A program made the translations under genes and the position numbers. 32,329 bases of DNA from contig LFLB01000004.1 of the NCBI GenBank assembly GCA_001543005.1, forward strand, positions 1 to 32,329, in the 5' to 3' direction. This document shows positions 1 through 6,958 of the stretch, piece after piece. Under the pieces are notes generated by a model. The model was not told where the DNA came from, made no database searches, and saw nothing but the letters and a program-made list of their open reading frames with translations. The DNA is from Candidatus Spongiihabitans thiooxidans (GTDB lineage Bacteria; Pseudomonadota; Gammaproteobacteria; Arenicellales; Poriferihabitantaceae). The first letter of the stretch is position 1, and each line of letters starts with the position of its first letter.

Positions 1-203
1 TGCGTGTTCTTCCAATCGCCATAATCAGGGGGTAAGTCCCGCCAGGGTGCCCCTGTGCGCAATATCCAAAATACTGCATTAAGGAATAAGCGGTTGTCTT
101 TAGCTATACCGCCATGCATGCCTTTTTGCCCGGTAAGATGCGGTGATAGTAATTTCCATGTGTTGTCGTTTATGTCGTGTCTTTTGTGTGCTGGCGTTGT
201 CAT
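1..203 (-). CDS. IS5-family transposase, N-terminal part (runs off the window edge)
   Basis: Reading the complement from an ATG at 203 gives 67 codons open to the window edge. The translation contains WKLLSPHL, then GGIAKDNRLFLNAVFWILR and TGAPWRDLPPDYGDW. This is the characteristic N-terminal (DUF4096-type) block of IS5-family DDE transposases. The DDE catalytic residues would lie beyond the left edge. The ATG at 203 is the only start candidate, because an in-frame stop occurs upstream at 237-239. Family membership is seen directly from the motif run; whether the element is intact cannot be judged. Confidence 0.85.
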   Translation of the reverse strand, partial: MTTPAHKRHDINDNTWKLLSPHLTGQKGMHGGIAKDNRLFLNAVFWILRTGAPWRDLPPDYGDWKNT

Positions 204-278
204 GATGCGGCTCGCTTTTGTTGTTGAAAATGGATATTATACAACTTATTTTAAACTTATGACGACACTATCTAGATA
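1..278. mobile_element. Right-hand end of an IS5-type insertion sequence (partial)
   Basis: The partial transposase starts at 203, and the AT-rich stretch 204-270 would be the non-coding end of the element. A TATCTAGATA palindrome at about 269-278 contains CTAG, a target sequence used by some IS5 groups, and probably marks the boundary. The next gene (268-519, minus) has its stop codon inside this junction. The exact terminal inverted repeat was not verified because the other end is outside the window. Confidence 0.5.
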
Positions 279-519
279 ACGCATTAAATAGATCATTTTG
301 ATGAATATTTTCTCTCACATCATGCGTTCTGAAATACCACAACAACACAGAAATAGGTAAACCAAGAAAAATTAAAGTAATGGTATTCTTTAAACCTTGA
401 TTACCGCTTATATCTAATAGACCAACCCCATATTTATAAAAAACATAAGCAAGCAATATGCCCAATAAAGCCCCTAATACTAAGGAAATAAATCTCATTA
501 TTGGACTATTTGTATTCAT
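268..519 (-). CDS. Small two-helix membrane protein, unknown function, possibly clipped at the C-terminus
   Basis: An 83-residue product is expected if translation starts at the ATG at 519. That start overlaps the stop of the upstream BRO-N gene in a TAATG arrangement, which suggests translational coupling. Two hydrophobic segments are visible: residues about 9-30 (FISLVLGALLGILLAYVFY) and about 45-62 (ITLIFLGLPISVLLWYF). A charged tail (RTHDVRENIHQND) follows. The last codons and the stop (LSR-stop) fall in the CTAG-containing junction with the IS5-type element, so the natural C-terminus may be missing. A TTG at 529-531 would add four residues but is less likely. I do not recognise the family. 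Confidence 0.5.
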   Translation of the reverse strand: MNTNSPIMRFISLVLGALLGILLAYVFYKYGVGLLDISGNQGLKNTITLIFLGLPISVLLWYFRTHDVRENIHQNDLFNALSR

Positions 520-1178
520 TATTTTGTGCAATTTGGCGGGTGGATAACTCGGCTAAATAGGTTTTGTGTGTCTATATTTTTAAGTTCTTTGTGTTCTTGG
601 ACTGATAAACCGCTCCATTCTGAGTGAATAATGTTGGTTAAAATGGCAAATTCTTTGCCTTCTTTGACTTCGTTTTCTTGCCAATAATCGGTGAGTTTAT
701 TGCGAGTTTCTTGCCCGCTCATGCGTTTTTCTATCCATTTTTTGCTTCTGCCGGCTTTTTGCCAGTTGGCTCTGGCGCGGTTTAGCGATTGTTCTGGATC
801 GGTGATTTCCTGGATTCTTTCATTGCCGACTTTAGCCAGCCATAATTTGATTGGCTCGGCTTTTTTGCTTGGTACCGATTGGATAATTCTAAATAATGTT
901 TCAACATCTGCGACATCGGTTAATCGCATCTTGCCGTCTTGGGCTGGCATTTTCAAGTGGTCACAATTTGTGACCACTTGAGATTTTTCTTTATTTAAGC
1001 GGCTCTTGAGCGCTGTCCAATAAGATTTTGCTTTTTTATAATCACCTTGCTCAGTCAGCACAGCAACAATATCAATCACTGAGAAAAACCATTTTTGTTG
1101 AGACTCATCAAAATGGCGGCGAATTTTAAAATCGTTAAAAAGCGATAAACGCTTGTCGGTGGTTAGTTTTTTAGACAT
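519..1178 (-). CDS. BRO-N / DinD-like antirepressor-type protein, C-terminally shortened
   Basis: This 219-residue protein begins with a BRO-N domain: FKIRRHFDESQQKWFFSVIDIV at about 17-38, then VETLFRIIQSVPSKKAEPIKLWLAKVG at about 92-118. A middle section follows with RANWQKAGRSKKWIEKRM and RNKLTDYW. This arrangement is typical of chromosomal BRO-N proteins related to phage antirepressors and DNA-damage-inducible protein D, which are usually about 270-290 residues. The expected C-terminal block (…QNLRDHMT…ELILTMLGE…) is absent: after QNL the sequence changes to an unrelated tail (FSRVIHPPNCTK) and stops. It is probably a truncated mobile-element or phage-derived gene next to an IS. DNA binding is known for BRO-N domains; function here is not established. 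Composition is visibly more AT-rich than the genes to the right. Confidence 0.75.
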   Translation of the reverse strand: MSKKLTTDKRLSLFNDFKIRRHFDESQQKWFFSVIDIVAVLTEQGDYKKAKSYWTALKSRLNKEKSQVVTNCDHLKMPAQDGKMRLTDVADVETLFRIIQSVPSKKAEPIKLWLAKVGNERIQEITDPEQSLNRARANWQKAGRSKKWIEKRMSGQETRNKLTDYWQENEVKEGKEFAILTNIIHSEWSGLSVQEHKELKNIDTQNLFSRVIHPPNCTK

Positions 1179-1331
1179 GAAAACACCCTCAAAAAATCAA
1201 ATTATTTTACCTGAGTCGGTTTGATATTCGCCAAATTATTCCCAAGGTTTAAGGCGCAAGTTGAACAACTTTATCAACGAAGAGTGAAGTCAGAAAAACC
1301 TGGTCCCAAGCCCCAATAGTTTCTACTCTGA

Positions 1332-1358
1332 CCCTAATCTCCCTAATCTCCCTTATCC
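1332..1358. repeat. 9-bp tandem repeat across the 3' end of the dehydrogenase gene
   Basis: Two exact copies of CCCTAATCT (1332-1340, 1341-1349) and a third degenerate copy CCCTTATCC (1350-1358) lie in tandem. The unit is a multiple of three and the repeat carries the TAG stop (complement of 1343-1345) of the minus-strand dehydrogenase gene. Copy-number change would therefore alter the last residues without shifting the frame. Confidence 0.8.
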
Positions 1359-2320
1359 GCGCCGGATTGCTCTGCATTCGCCAATCTTGCTTTTATTCGC
1401 GCTATTTCCACCAGGCCGCTGTTGAGTTTCCGACTTAATGAGGAAAAATCCGCGTCACCGCACATTTCCACGCACCCCTCCACCATCGCATCGCGCAGTT
1501 CCTGAGTCAGTTCCGGTGCGATCAGACGTGTCCACGGTAGTTTCAACGCCGCACCGAACTGATCGAGGCAGTAGGCCATACCGCCTTCACCGCCGCCAAC
1601 ATGGAAAATCTCGCACGGTCCCATCAGCGCCCAGCGTGGTCCCGGGCCATTGACAACGGCTTGATCGATTTGCTCAACCGTGGCCTCACCATTAGCCACC
1701 ATGTGTAGTGCTTCCCGCCAAATCGCTTCTTGCAGCCGTGTGGCGATAAAACCCGGCACTTCTTTTTTCATCACCAACGGCGCTTTGCCGGCTACTTTAT
1801 AAAACCGTTCAGTCCAGTCCACTGTTTCGCGGCTGGTTTTTTCGCCGCCAATCATTTCAACCAGCGGCAATAGATAAGGTGGGTTAAAAGGGTGAGCCAC
1901 TACAGTTCGTTCCGGTGTGCTGCAATTAGCTTGTATGTCAGTCATCGACAACCCGGACGTGCTGGATGCGATGACAACGTTGGGAGCAACTATTTCTCCC
2001 AGTTTTTGATAAAGATGCTGTTTTAATTCGAGCACTTCAGGAATGCTTTCCTGGATAAACTCGGCATTGGCGACGGCTTCCTCCAGTGATGTTGTCCATT
2101 TAAGGTTATCCATGGAGGCGTCAGGCGCCAAGCCCATTTCTGTCAGGCTAATCCATGCGGTTTCCAGCAAGCGATTCAAGCCATCAATTTCTGAGACATC
2201 GTGGAGGTAGGTCGTAACGTTATATCCACGAGCGAGGTAATGCGCGGTCCAGCCACCCCCGATAGGGCCGGCGCCAATACAGGCGATGTTTTTGACTGCT
2301 TCCGGATTATTGGCAATCAT
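1343..2320 (-). CDS. L-carnitine dehydrogenase-like 3-hydroxyacyl-CoA dehydrogenase family protein
   Basis: A 325-residue NAD-dependent dehydrogenase. The Rossmann fingerprint is near the N-terminus (IACIGAGPIGGGW, about 12-24). VVAHPFNPPYLLPLVEMIGG follows at about 140-159, carrying the conserved His/Asn-Pro segment of the 3-hydroxyacyl-CoA dehydrogenase family, then VPGFIATRLQEAIWREAL. Length and the GPGPRWALMGPCEIFH block fit the L-carnitine dehydrogenase (EC 1.1.1.108)/lambda-crystallin branch, which oxidises the 3-hydroxyl of L-carnitine with NAD+. It is 30 bp downstream of, and co-directional with, a CaiD-like hydratase gene. The substrate could therefore be free carnitine or its CoA ester (3-hydroxyacyl-CoA). 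The dehydrocarnitine-cleavage enzyme and thioesterase usually found near lcdH are not in this window, so the substrate remains inferred. Confidence 0.75.
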   Translation of the reverse strand: MIANNPEAVKNIACIGAGPIGGGWTAHYLARGYNVTTYLHDVSEIDGLNRLLETAWISLTEMGLAPDASMDNLKWTTSLEEAVANAEFIQESIPEVLELKQHLYQKLGEIVAPNVVIASSTSGLSMTDIQANCSTPERTVVAHPFNPPYLLPLVEMIGGEKTSRETVDWTERFYKVAGKAPLVMKKEVPGFIATRLQEAIWREALHMVANGEATVEQIDQAVVNGPGPRWALMGPCEIFHVGGGEGGMAYCLDQFGAALKLPWTRLIAPELTQELRDAMVEGCVEMCGDADFSSLSRKLNSGLVEIARIKARLANAEQSGADKGD

Positions 2321-2350
2321 AATTGCTCTGTTTATTATTGGCCCTGGTAA

Positions 2351-3163
2351 TTATTGACCGCGGAAATCCGGTTTGCGTTTTTCAACAAAGGCTTTTACCC
2401 CTTCGGCCGCATCGCTGGAGCGCAACATTTCCCGATAGGTGGGTAACTTGTCGTTACGCATTTTGTGAAACGAGTCTCGAATACTTTCGCCGTCCACCGC
2501 GCGTAATACTTCTTTAATAGATTGCAGCGCCAAAGGTGCGACCTGCGCCAATTGAGCAGCCCATTGCCGTGCAGTCGTCATCAGTTGATCTGCTGGAACC
2601 ACTTTATTGATCATGCCATAGCGTGCCGCCTCGGCGGCCGGCATGCGTCGTCCGAGATATAACATTTCAAGCGCAATATTATAGGGAAGCCGTTTCGGTA
2701 ATCGCTGCATCGCGCCCGCGTCGGGAATCAGACCGAGGGGTAATTCAGGCAGCGCGAATTCGACATGCTCAGCGGCAATAATTAAATCGCAGGCTAAGGC
2801 AATTTCAAATCCACCGCCGATGGTTAGCCCATTGAGCGCGGCGATGACCGGTTTATTTAGATTCCAGACTTCGGTAATGCCCGCAAATCCGCCCAAACTG
2901 GCATCTTCATTTTCCCACCAGCTATCCAGTTGGGTAGCACCGCTATCCAGGGATTTCAAATCCCATCCCGCAGAAAATATTTTTTCTCCGGCGGCGGTGA
3001 TGATGCACACTTTTAAATCGGGATTATCACGAAAATAGATAAATGCCTGACCCATCTTGCGGCTGGTCGGAGTGTCTATGGCATTGACTTTGGGGCGGTT
3101 AATAGTGATCTCGAAGACCGCGCCATTTTCCACAAGAATAATATCTTGTTCAGGTTCGCTCAC
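2351..3163 (-). CDS. Enoyl-CoA hydratase/isomerase family, CaiD-like (crotonobetainyl-CoA hydratase-like)
   Basis: A 270-residue crotonase-fold protein. The N-terminus (ENGAVFEITINRPKVNAID) and the block ITAAGEKIFSAGWDLK strongly resemble CaiD, whose reaction is reversible hydration of crotonobetainyl-CoA to carnitinyl-CoA. The oxyanion-hole region (NKPVIAALNGLTIGGGFEIAL) and catalytic-loop region (ELPLGLIPDAGAMQRLPK) are present. Compared with E. coli CaiD it has about ten extra residues around LDSGATQLDSWWENEDAS. It shares the divergent control region at 3164-3280 with the acyl-CoA dehydrogenase gene and is followed by the dehydrogenase gene on the same strand, consistent with one pathway. 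Other short-chain enoyl-CoA substrates are possible. Confidence 0.8.
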   Translation of the reverse strand: MSEPEQDIILVENGAVFEITINRPKVNAIDTPTSRKMGQAFIYFRDNPDLKVCIITAAGEKIFSAGWDLKSLDSGATQLDSWWENEDASLGGFAGITEVWNLNKPVIAALNGLTIGGGFEIALACDLIIAAEHVEFALPELPLGLIPDAGAMQRLPKRLPYNIALEMLYLGRRMPAAEAARYGMINKVVPADQLMTTARQWAAQLAQVAPLALQSIKEVLRAVDGESIRDSFHKMRNDKLPTYREMLRSSDAAEGVKAFVEKRKPDFRGQ

Positions 3164-3280
3164 GATTTTATTCCACGAAAATTATTTTAGAGTTTAACGG
3201 CCGGGATGAGTTTAAACGAGCGCAACAAAAATTGGTATATCATACGCAGGACATTTACTTAATATGAGATCAGAATAACT
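3164..3280. promoter_or_regulatory. Divergent control region between hydratase and acyl-CoA dehydrogenase genes
   Basis: These 117 bases must hold promoters for both divergent pairs. Two direct copies of GAGTTTAA are spaced 18 bp apart (3190-3197 and 3208-3215). A near-palindromic TGGTATATCA at 3233-3242 resembles the half-site arrangement of GntR/FadR-type operators. No regulator gene is adjacent, so the regulator's identity is a guess. Confidence 0.4.
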
Positions 3281-4441
3281 GTGGATTACCCATTAACCGA
3301 AGAACAGCAAATGTTGGTCGACTCGGTTCGCGCATTTGTTGAACAGGAGCTTGCGCCTCATGAAGCTGAAGTTGACCGAACTGGTGAGGTGCCCGATGAA
3401 TTAGGCGCGCAGATCAAGAACAAGGCGTTGGACCTGGGATTTTATGCGCCAAATTTGCCTGCGTCGGTCGGCGGCGGCGGGCTGGATTACAAATGCCTGG
3501 CACTGATGGAAAGAGAGTTTGGCAAGACTAGCTATGGACTGCATGGGTATGTGCATCGCCCTTCGGAAATTTTGATGGTTTGTGAAGGCGAGCAAATCGA
3601 TGAATATTTGAAGCCTTGTGTAACCGGAAAAAAGCAAGAAGTATTTGCATTAACTGAACCCGGTGCGGGTTCGGATATTATGTCGATGCAAACGAAAGCG
3701 GTACGGGAGGGTGACGGATTTATAATCAATGGCAAAAAACATTTCATCAGCAGCCCGGTGATTCCGGATTTTGCCATTCTGTTTGCTCAAACCGGCGTGA
3801 CCGAAACCCCTCGCGGCGAGCGTAAATTGGTCACCGCCTTTCTGGTCGATGCCGGCACTGCGGGATTCAGCATTGAGCTCGGGCCGAAATGTGCGGCGCA
3901 GCGCGCCTACCACACTTGGCAACTTACTTTTGATCATTGTCGGGTGCATGAATCGAAAATTCTGGGCGAGCAGCATCAAGGGTTTGAATTGGCTGACCAA
4001 TGGTTGCGCATGGGGCGCGTGTGGGTTGCGGCCGGTTGTTGCGGCAAGATGGAACGATTGCTGGGTCTGGCAACAAACTGGGCGGTTGAACGTAAACAGT
4101 TCGGCCAATCCATCGGAAAATTTCAAGGCACCTCGTTCAAGCTCGCAGATATGGCAGTGGATTTAAAGGCATCGGACTTGCTGGTTATGAATGCGGCAGA
4201 AAAAGCCGACAACGGCATGATGAAAAATGAAGATGCGGCGATTGCAAAATTATTTGCCTCAGAGGCGGTTGGCCGGGCGGCGGATAGCACGATTCAGATA
4301 TATGGTGGCATGGGGCTGATGGAAGAACTGCCCATTGAACGAATTTGGCGCGATGCTCGACTGGATAGAATTTGGGACGGCACCTCGGAAATCCAACGAC
4401 ACATTATTTCTCGATCCTTGCTAAGAGAAGCGGGCGGTTGA
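3281..4441 (+). CDS. Acyl-CoA dehydrogenase with Asp at the usual catalytic-Glu position
   Basis: A 386-residue FAD flavoprotein starting with GTG (GTG-GAT-TAC-CCA). It has the usual three parts: an alpha-helical N-terminus (YPLTEEQQMLVDSVRAFVEQ), a central beta domain with the FAD signature FALTEPGAGSD (about 126-136) and KHFISS, and a C-terminal helical domain with RKQFGQSIGKFQ and IQIYGGMGLMEELPIERIWRD. In the closing motif WDGTSEIQ, residue 366 is Asp where most family members have the catalytic Glu (YEGT). The alternative helix-G position (LRMGRV) also lacks Glu. Asp serves as base in some family branches, so activity is plausible. Its stop codon overlaps the start of the acyl-CoA synthetase gene. 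In context it probably makes the alpha,beta-unsaturated CoA ester used by the CaiD-like hydratase. Confidence 0.85.
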   Translation: MDYPLTEEQQMLVDSVRAFVEQELAPHEAEVDRTGEVPDELGAQIKNKALDLGFYAPNLPASVGGGGLDYKCLALMEREFGKTSYGLHGYVHRPSEILMVCEGEQIDEYLKPCVTGKKQEVFALTEPGAGSDIMSMQTKAVREGDGFIINGKKHFISSPVIPDFAILFAQTGVTETPRGERKLVTAFLVDAGTAGFSIELGPKCAAQRAYHTWQLTFDHCRVHESKILGEQHQGFELADQWLRMGRVWVAAGCCGKMERLLGLATNWAVERKQFGQSIGKFQGTSFKLADMAVDLKASDLLVMNAAEKADNGMMKNEDAAIAKLFASEAVGRAADSTIQIYGGMGLMEELPIERIWRDARLDRIWDGTSEIQRHIISRSLLREAGG

Positions 4442-6648
4442 ACAAAAAACAGCGACAAAACTTAGCGCGGCTATTGGCGCCGCGTCATATCGCATTTATC
4501 GGTGGCGCTGATGCGGATTACGCCGCCGGCCAATGCGCTGCCAGCTTTAACGGCCCGGTTTGGGGAGTCAACCCAAAACGCACCCATTTAGGCGGCCAAA
4601 TCTGTTACCCGATGGTAAAGGATTTGCCGGAAGCGCCGGATGCGGTGTTCCTGGCGACTCCGCGGGATTCCGCGATGCAAGTGCTCAAGGACTTAAACGA
4701 AATGGGCGCCGGGGGAGTAGCCTGTTTTACCGCGGGATTTGGTGAACGAGGGGAGGCCGGCAAGCAAGCGGAGAAAGCGCTGGTCGAGGCGGCCGGGGAG
4801 GTTGCTCTGGTCGGGCCCAATTGCTACGGCGTAATCAGCTACGTCAACGATGCCATTCTCTGGCCCTTTGCGGTGGGCGCCGGTAAATTTGATATTGGCC
4901 AATGCGAAAAGGGCATCGCGCTGATTATGCAAAGCGGTATGATTGCCGCGAATCTGGCAATCAATCAGCGTTCGGCGCCGTTGGCTTATGTTATTTCCGC
5001 AGGCAACCAGGCCATGTTAGCGATCGAGGACTACATCGACATACTGGCCGATGATCCGAAAGTCAGCGCCATTGGCATTTATATGGAAGGGATTGTCAGC
5101 ATCGAACGATTTGCGGCGTCAGCGACCAAAGCACTGCAAGCCAACAAACCCATTGTGGTTTTGAAAGCCGGGCATTCTGCCATTGGCGCTCAACTGACAA
5201 TCAGTCATACGGGCTCATTATCGGGCGCAGACGAAGCGCATCAGGCGTTGTTCGACCAGCTCGGCGTAGTGCGCGTTGATGCCCCTGAAATTTTGCTGGA
5301 AACGCTAAAATTCATGGCCATCTCAGGCACGCCAGGTGGAAACCGCATTGCGGCATTTTCTTGCTCTGGCGGCGATGCCCTGATGGTGGCGGATTATTGC
5401 GAGCGTAAAAACCTGGCATTACCGCAACATTCGAAATCCGCTACTGCGGAACTCACCGCGTTGTTGCCGGATATTGCCACGGTTTCAAATCCCTTGGACT
5501 ACACCACGCCGTTATGGGGCAACACCGAGGTCATGCCAAAAGTATTTTCTGCTGCATTAAAAGACGGATTCGATGCCGCCATTTTTATCCAGGATTATTT
5601 TAGTCATAATGATGCCCCTGAGCATATTAAGGTAGATAATTCTTCTTATATTGCAGATGCGAAGTCCTATATTGGGGCCGTTAACGAGGCCGGCATTCCA
5701 GCGGCAATCTGCAGCGACTTGTCCGAGAATATCGACCAGGGCTCACGAGAAATGATGGTGCGGCTCGGCGTGACACCGCTGCAGGGTATTGATCGAGGGT
5801 TAGAGGCTATTTTCAATGCCTGTGTTTATTCTGTTAATCGTTCAAGAATTCTTAAAAACAAACATAAAAAATCGTTGCGGGTGATTCAAACAACTGGTTC
5901 ATCCGCTGGGTTGGATCAGGGAAAGGTCCGGCTGTTAAACGCCAGGCTGTTAAACGCCAGGCTGTTAAACGCCAGGCTGTTAAACGAATGGGACAGCAAA
6001 CAACAATTAAAAGCGTTTGGGCTAAGCGTGCCCGAAGGCGCGCTGATTGCAGTTGATGCGCTGGCGGGTGGGCCGGACATTGCCGAGAAAATAGCTGGGA
6101 AAACAGGCTACCCGGTTGCCGTTAAGTTAGTCAGCGAACAACTGACCCATAAAAGCGATGTGGGTGCGGTGGCACTGAATTTGCAAACCAAACATGACGT
6201 TGAGCAGGGACTTGCAAAAATCAATGCTGCAATTAAAAGCTCAAATATTGATTGTGAAATTCAAGGGTATCTTATCGAGTCCATGGTCGAGAATGTAATC
6301 CACGAATTATTGGTCGGCGTTAAACAAGACCCGCAATTCGGCCTGGTAATGGTGATTGCGAGTGGCGGTGTATGGGTTGAATTAATCAAAGACGCACAAA
6401 CTTTATTGTTACCGACAAATGAGAATACGGTGAAACACGTGCTATCAAATTTAAAATGTTACCCACTATTGCGCGGATATCGTGGTCGGCCTGAATGCGA
6501 TATTGACGCATTGGTTAAAACAATACTCGGCCTGGCAGAATTTGCTGAAGCCAATGCGGATAGCCTGATTGAAATGGATATCAATCCGCTGATGGTTTTA
6601 CCGGACGGCGCGGTTGTGGCGGACGCATTGCTTCGGGTAACGGCATAA
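4438..6648 (+). CDS. ADP-forming acyl-CoA synthetase (acetate-CoA ligase, ADP-forming, fused alpha-beta type)
   Basis: A product of about 736 residues. I place the start at TTG 4438, which overlaps the upstream TGA and is followed by NKKQRQNLARLLAPRHIAFIGG; the longer frame upstream reads back into the acyl-CoA dehydrogenase gene. Order of parts: a CoA-binding Rossmann domain (IAFIGGADADYAAGQ), succinyl-CoA-ligase-like domains (VALVGPNCYGV, ALIMQSGMIAANLA), the phosphohistidine motif SHTGS at 5203-5217, then a linker and a C-terminal ATP-grasp domain (GYPVAVKLVSEQLTHKSDVGAV, ending EMDINPLMVLPDG). Both histidine motifs of ADP-forming acyl-CoA synthetases (SHTGS and THKSD) are present. The linker holds a 15-bp tandem repeat. 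The enzyme would activate the pathway's carboxylic substrate as its CoA thioester using ATP. The substrate is inferred to be a betaine-type acid from the CaiD/LcdH-like neighbours. Confidence 0.85.
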   Translation: MNKKQRQNLARLLAPRHIAFIGGADADYAAGQCAASFNGPVWGVNPKRTHLGGQICYPMVKDLPEAPDAVFLATPRDSAMQVLKDLNEMGAGGVACFTAGFGERGEAGKQAEKALVEAAGEVALVGPNCYGVISYVNDAILWPFAVGAGKFDIGQCEKGIALIMQSGMIAANLAINQRSAPLAYVISAGNQAMLAIEDYIDILADDPKVSAIGIYMEGIVSIERFAASATKALQANKPIVVLKAGHSAIGAQLTISHTGSLSGADEAHQALFDQLGVVRVDAPEILLETLKFMAISGTPGGNRIAAFSCSGGDALMVADYCERKNLALPQHSKSATAELTALLPDIATVSNPLDYTTPLWGNTEVMPKVFSAALKDGFDAAIFIQDYFSHNDAPEHIKVDNSSYIADAKSYIGAVNEAGIPAAICSDLSENIDQGSREMMVRLGVTPLQGIDRGLEAIFNACVYSVNRSRILKNKHKKSLRVIQTTGSSAGLDQGKVRLLNARLLNARLLNARLLNEWDSKQQLKAFGLSVPEGALIAVDALAGGPDIAEKIAGKTGYPVAVKLVSEQLTHKSDVGAVALNLQTKHDVEQGLAKINAAIKSSNIDCEIQGYLIESMVENVIHELLVGVKQDPQFGLVMVIASGGVWVELIKDAQTLLLPTNENTVKHVLSNLKCYPLLRGYRGRPECDIDALVKTILGLAEFAEANADSLIEMDINPLMVLPDGAVVADALLRVTA
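5931..5985 (+). repeat. 15-bp in-frame tandem repeat (3.7 copies) inside the acyl-CoA synthetase gene
   Basis: The unit GCTGTTAAACGCCAG occurs exactly at 5931-5945, 5946-5960 and 5961-5975, with a partial copy at 5976-5985. It encodes repeated R-L-L-N-A in the linker between the succinyl-CoA-ligase-like half and the ATP-grasp half. The copies are identical at DNA level, which points to recent slippage. Because the unit is five codons long the reading frame is kept. Confidence 0.95.
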
Positions 6649-6958
6649 TCGCCGCCAACCGATATTTTTCATTATCGCTCCCATTGACCGGACTGCGCCA
6701 TCACAGGTGTAAGCCTGCGCGGGATAATTTTGATAGAATCAATGTATCAGCCTCTTCTCAACAATAAAGGTGCGGCGAGTGCAACCAGGAAAATATTCCA
6801 ACGATGCTGAAATAGCGTCGAAAACCAACTGACACATTTCATAGCCCATGCCCGCCCATGCCGAGTTTGTGATTCGCCCGAATATTGCCTGCCATCCCCG
6901 ATCAGGGCCGGCGGTGCAGCGTAAATTAAGCGGCGCAAATCAACCAGCGTAAATCAAC
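6649..6958. other. 310-bp stretch without a recognised gene
   Basis: No convincing coding frame was found on either strand. A 63-codon minus-strand frame at 6747-6938 has no recognisable family. The region presumably holds the terminator of the synthetase gene and the promoter of ctaB, but I could not assign clear -35/-10 boxes. Its last 42 bases are a tandem repeat, listed separately. Confidence 0.5.
6917..6958 (+). repeat. 14-bp imperfect tandem repeat (3 copies) immediately upstream of ctaB
   Basis: The three units are CAGCGTAAATTAAG (6917-6930), CGGCGCAAATCAAC (6931-6944) and CAGCGTAAATCAAC (6945-6958). The last unit abuts the ATG at 6959, so the repeat occupies the position where a Shine-Dalgarno sequence would be expected, and none is visible. 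It could be an iteron-like protein-binding site, a translation-control element or simple slippage. Confidence 0.85.

Noticed and set aside
5931..5985. CRISPR-like array
   Set aside because: The repeats are contiguous, without spacers, only 15 bp long, and lie inside a coding frame.
6747..6938. Minus-strand 63-codon frame, considered as a remnant of ctaA/COX15
   Set aside because: No heme A synthase motif could be recognised in any frame of this interval.
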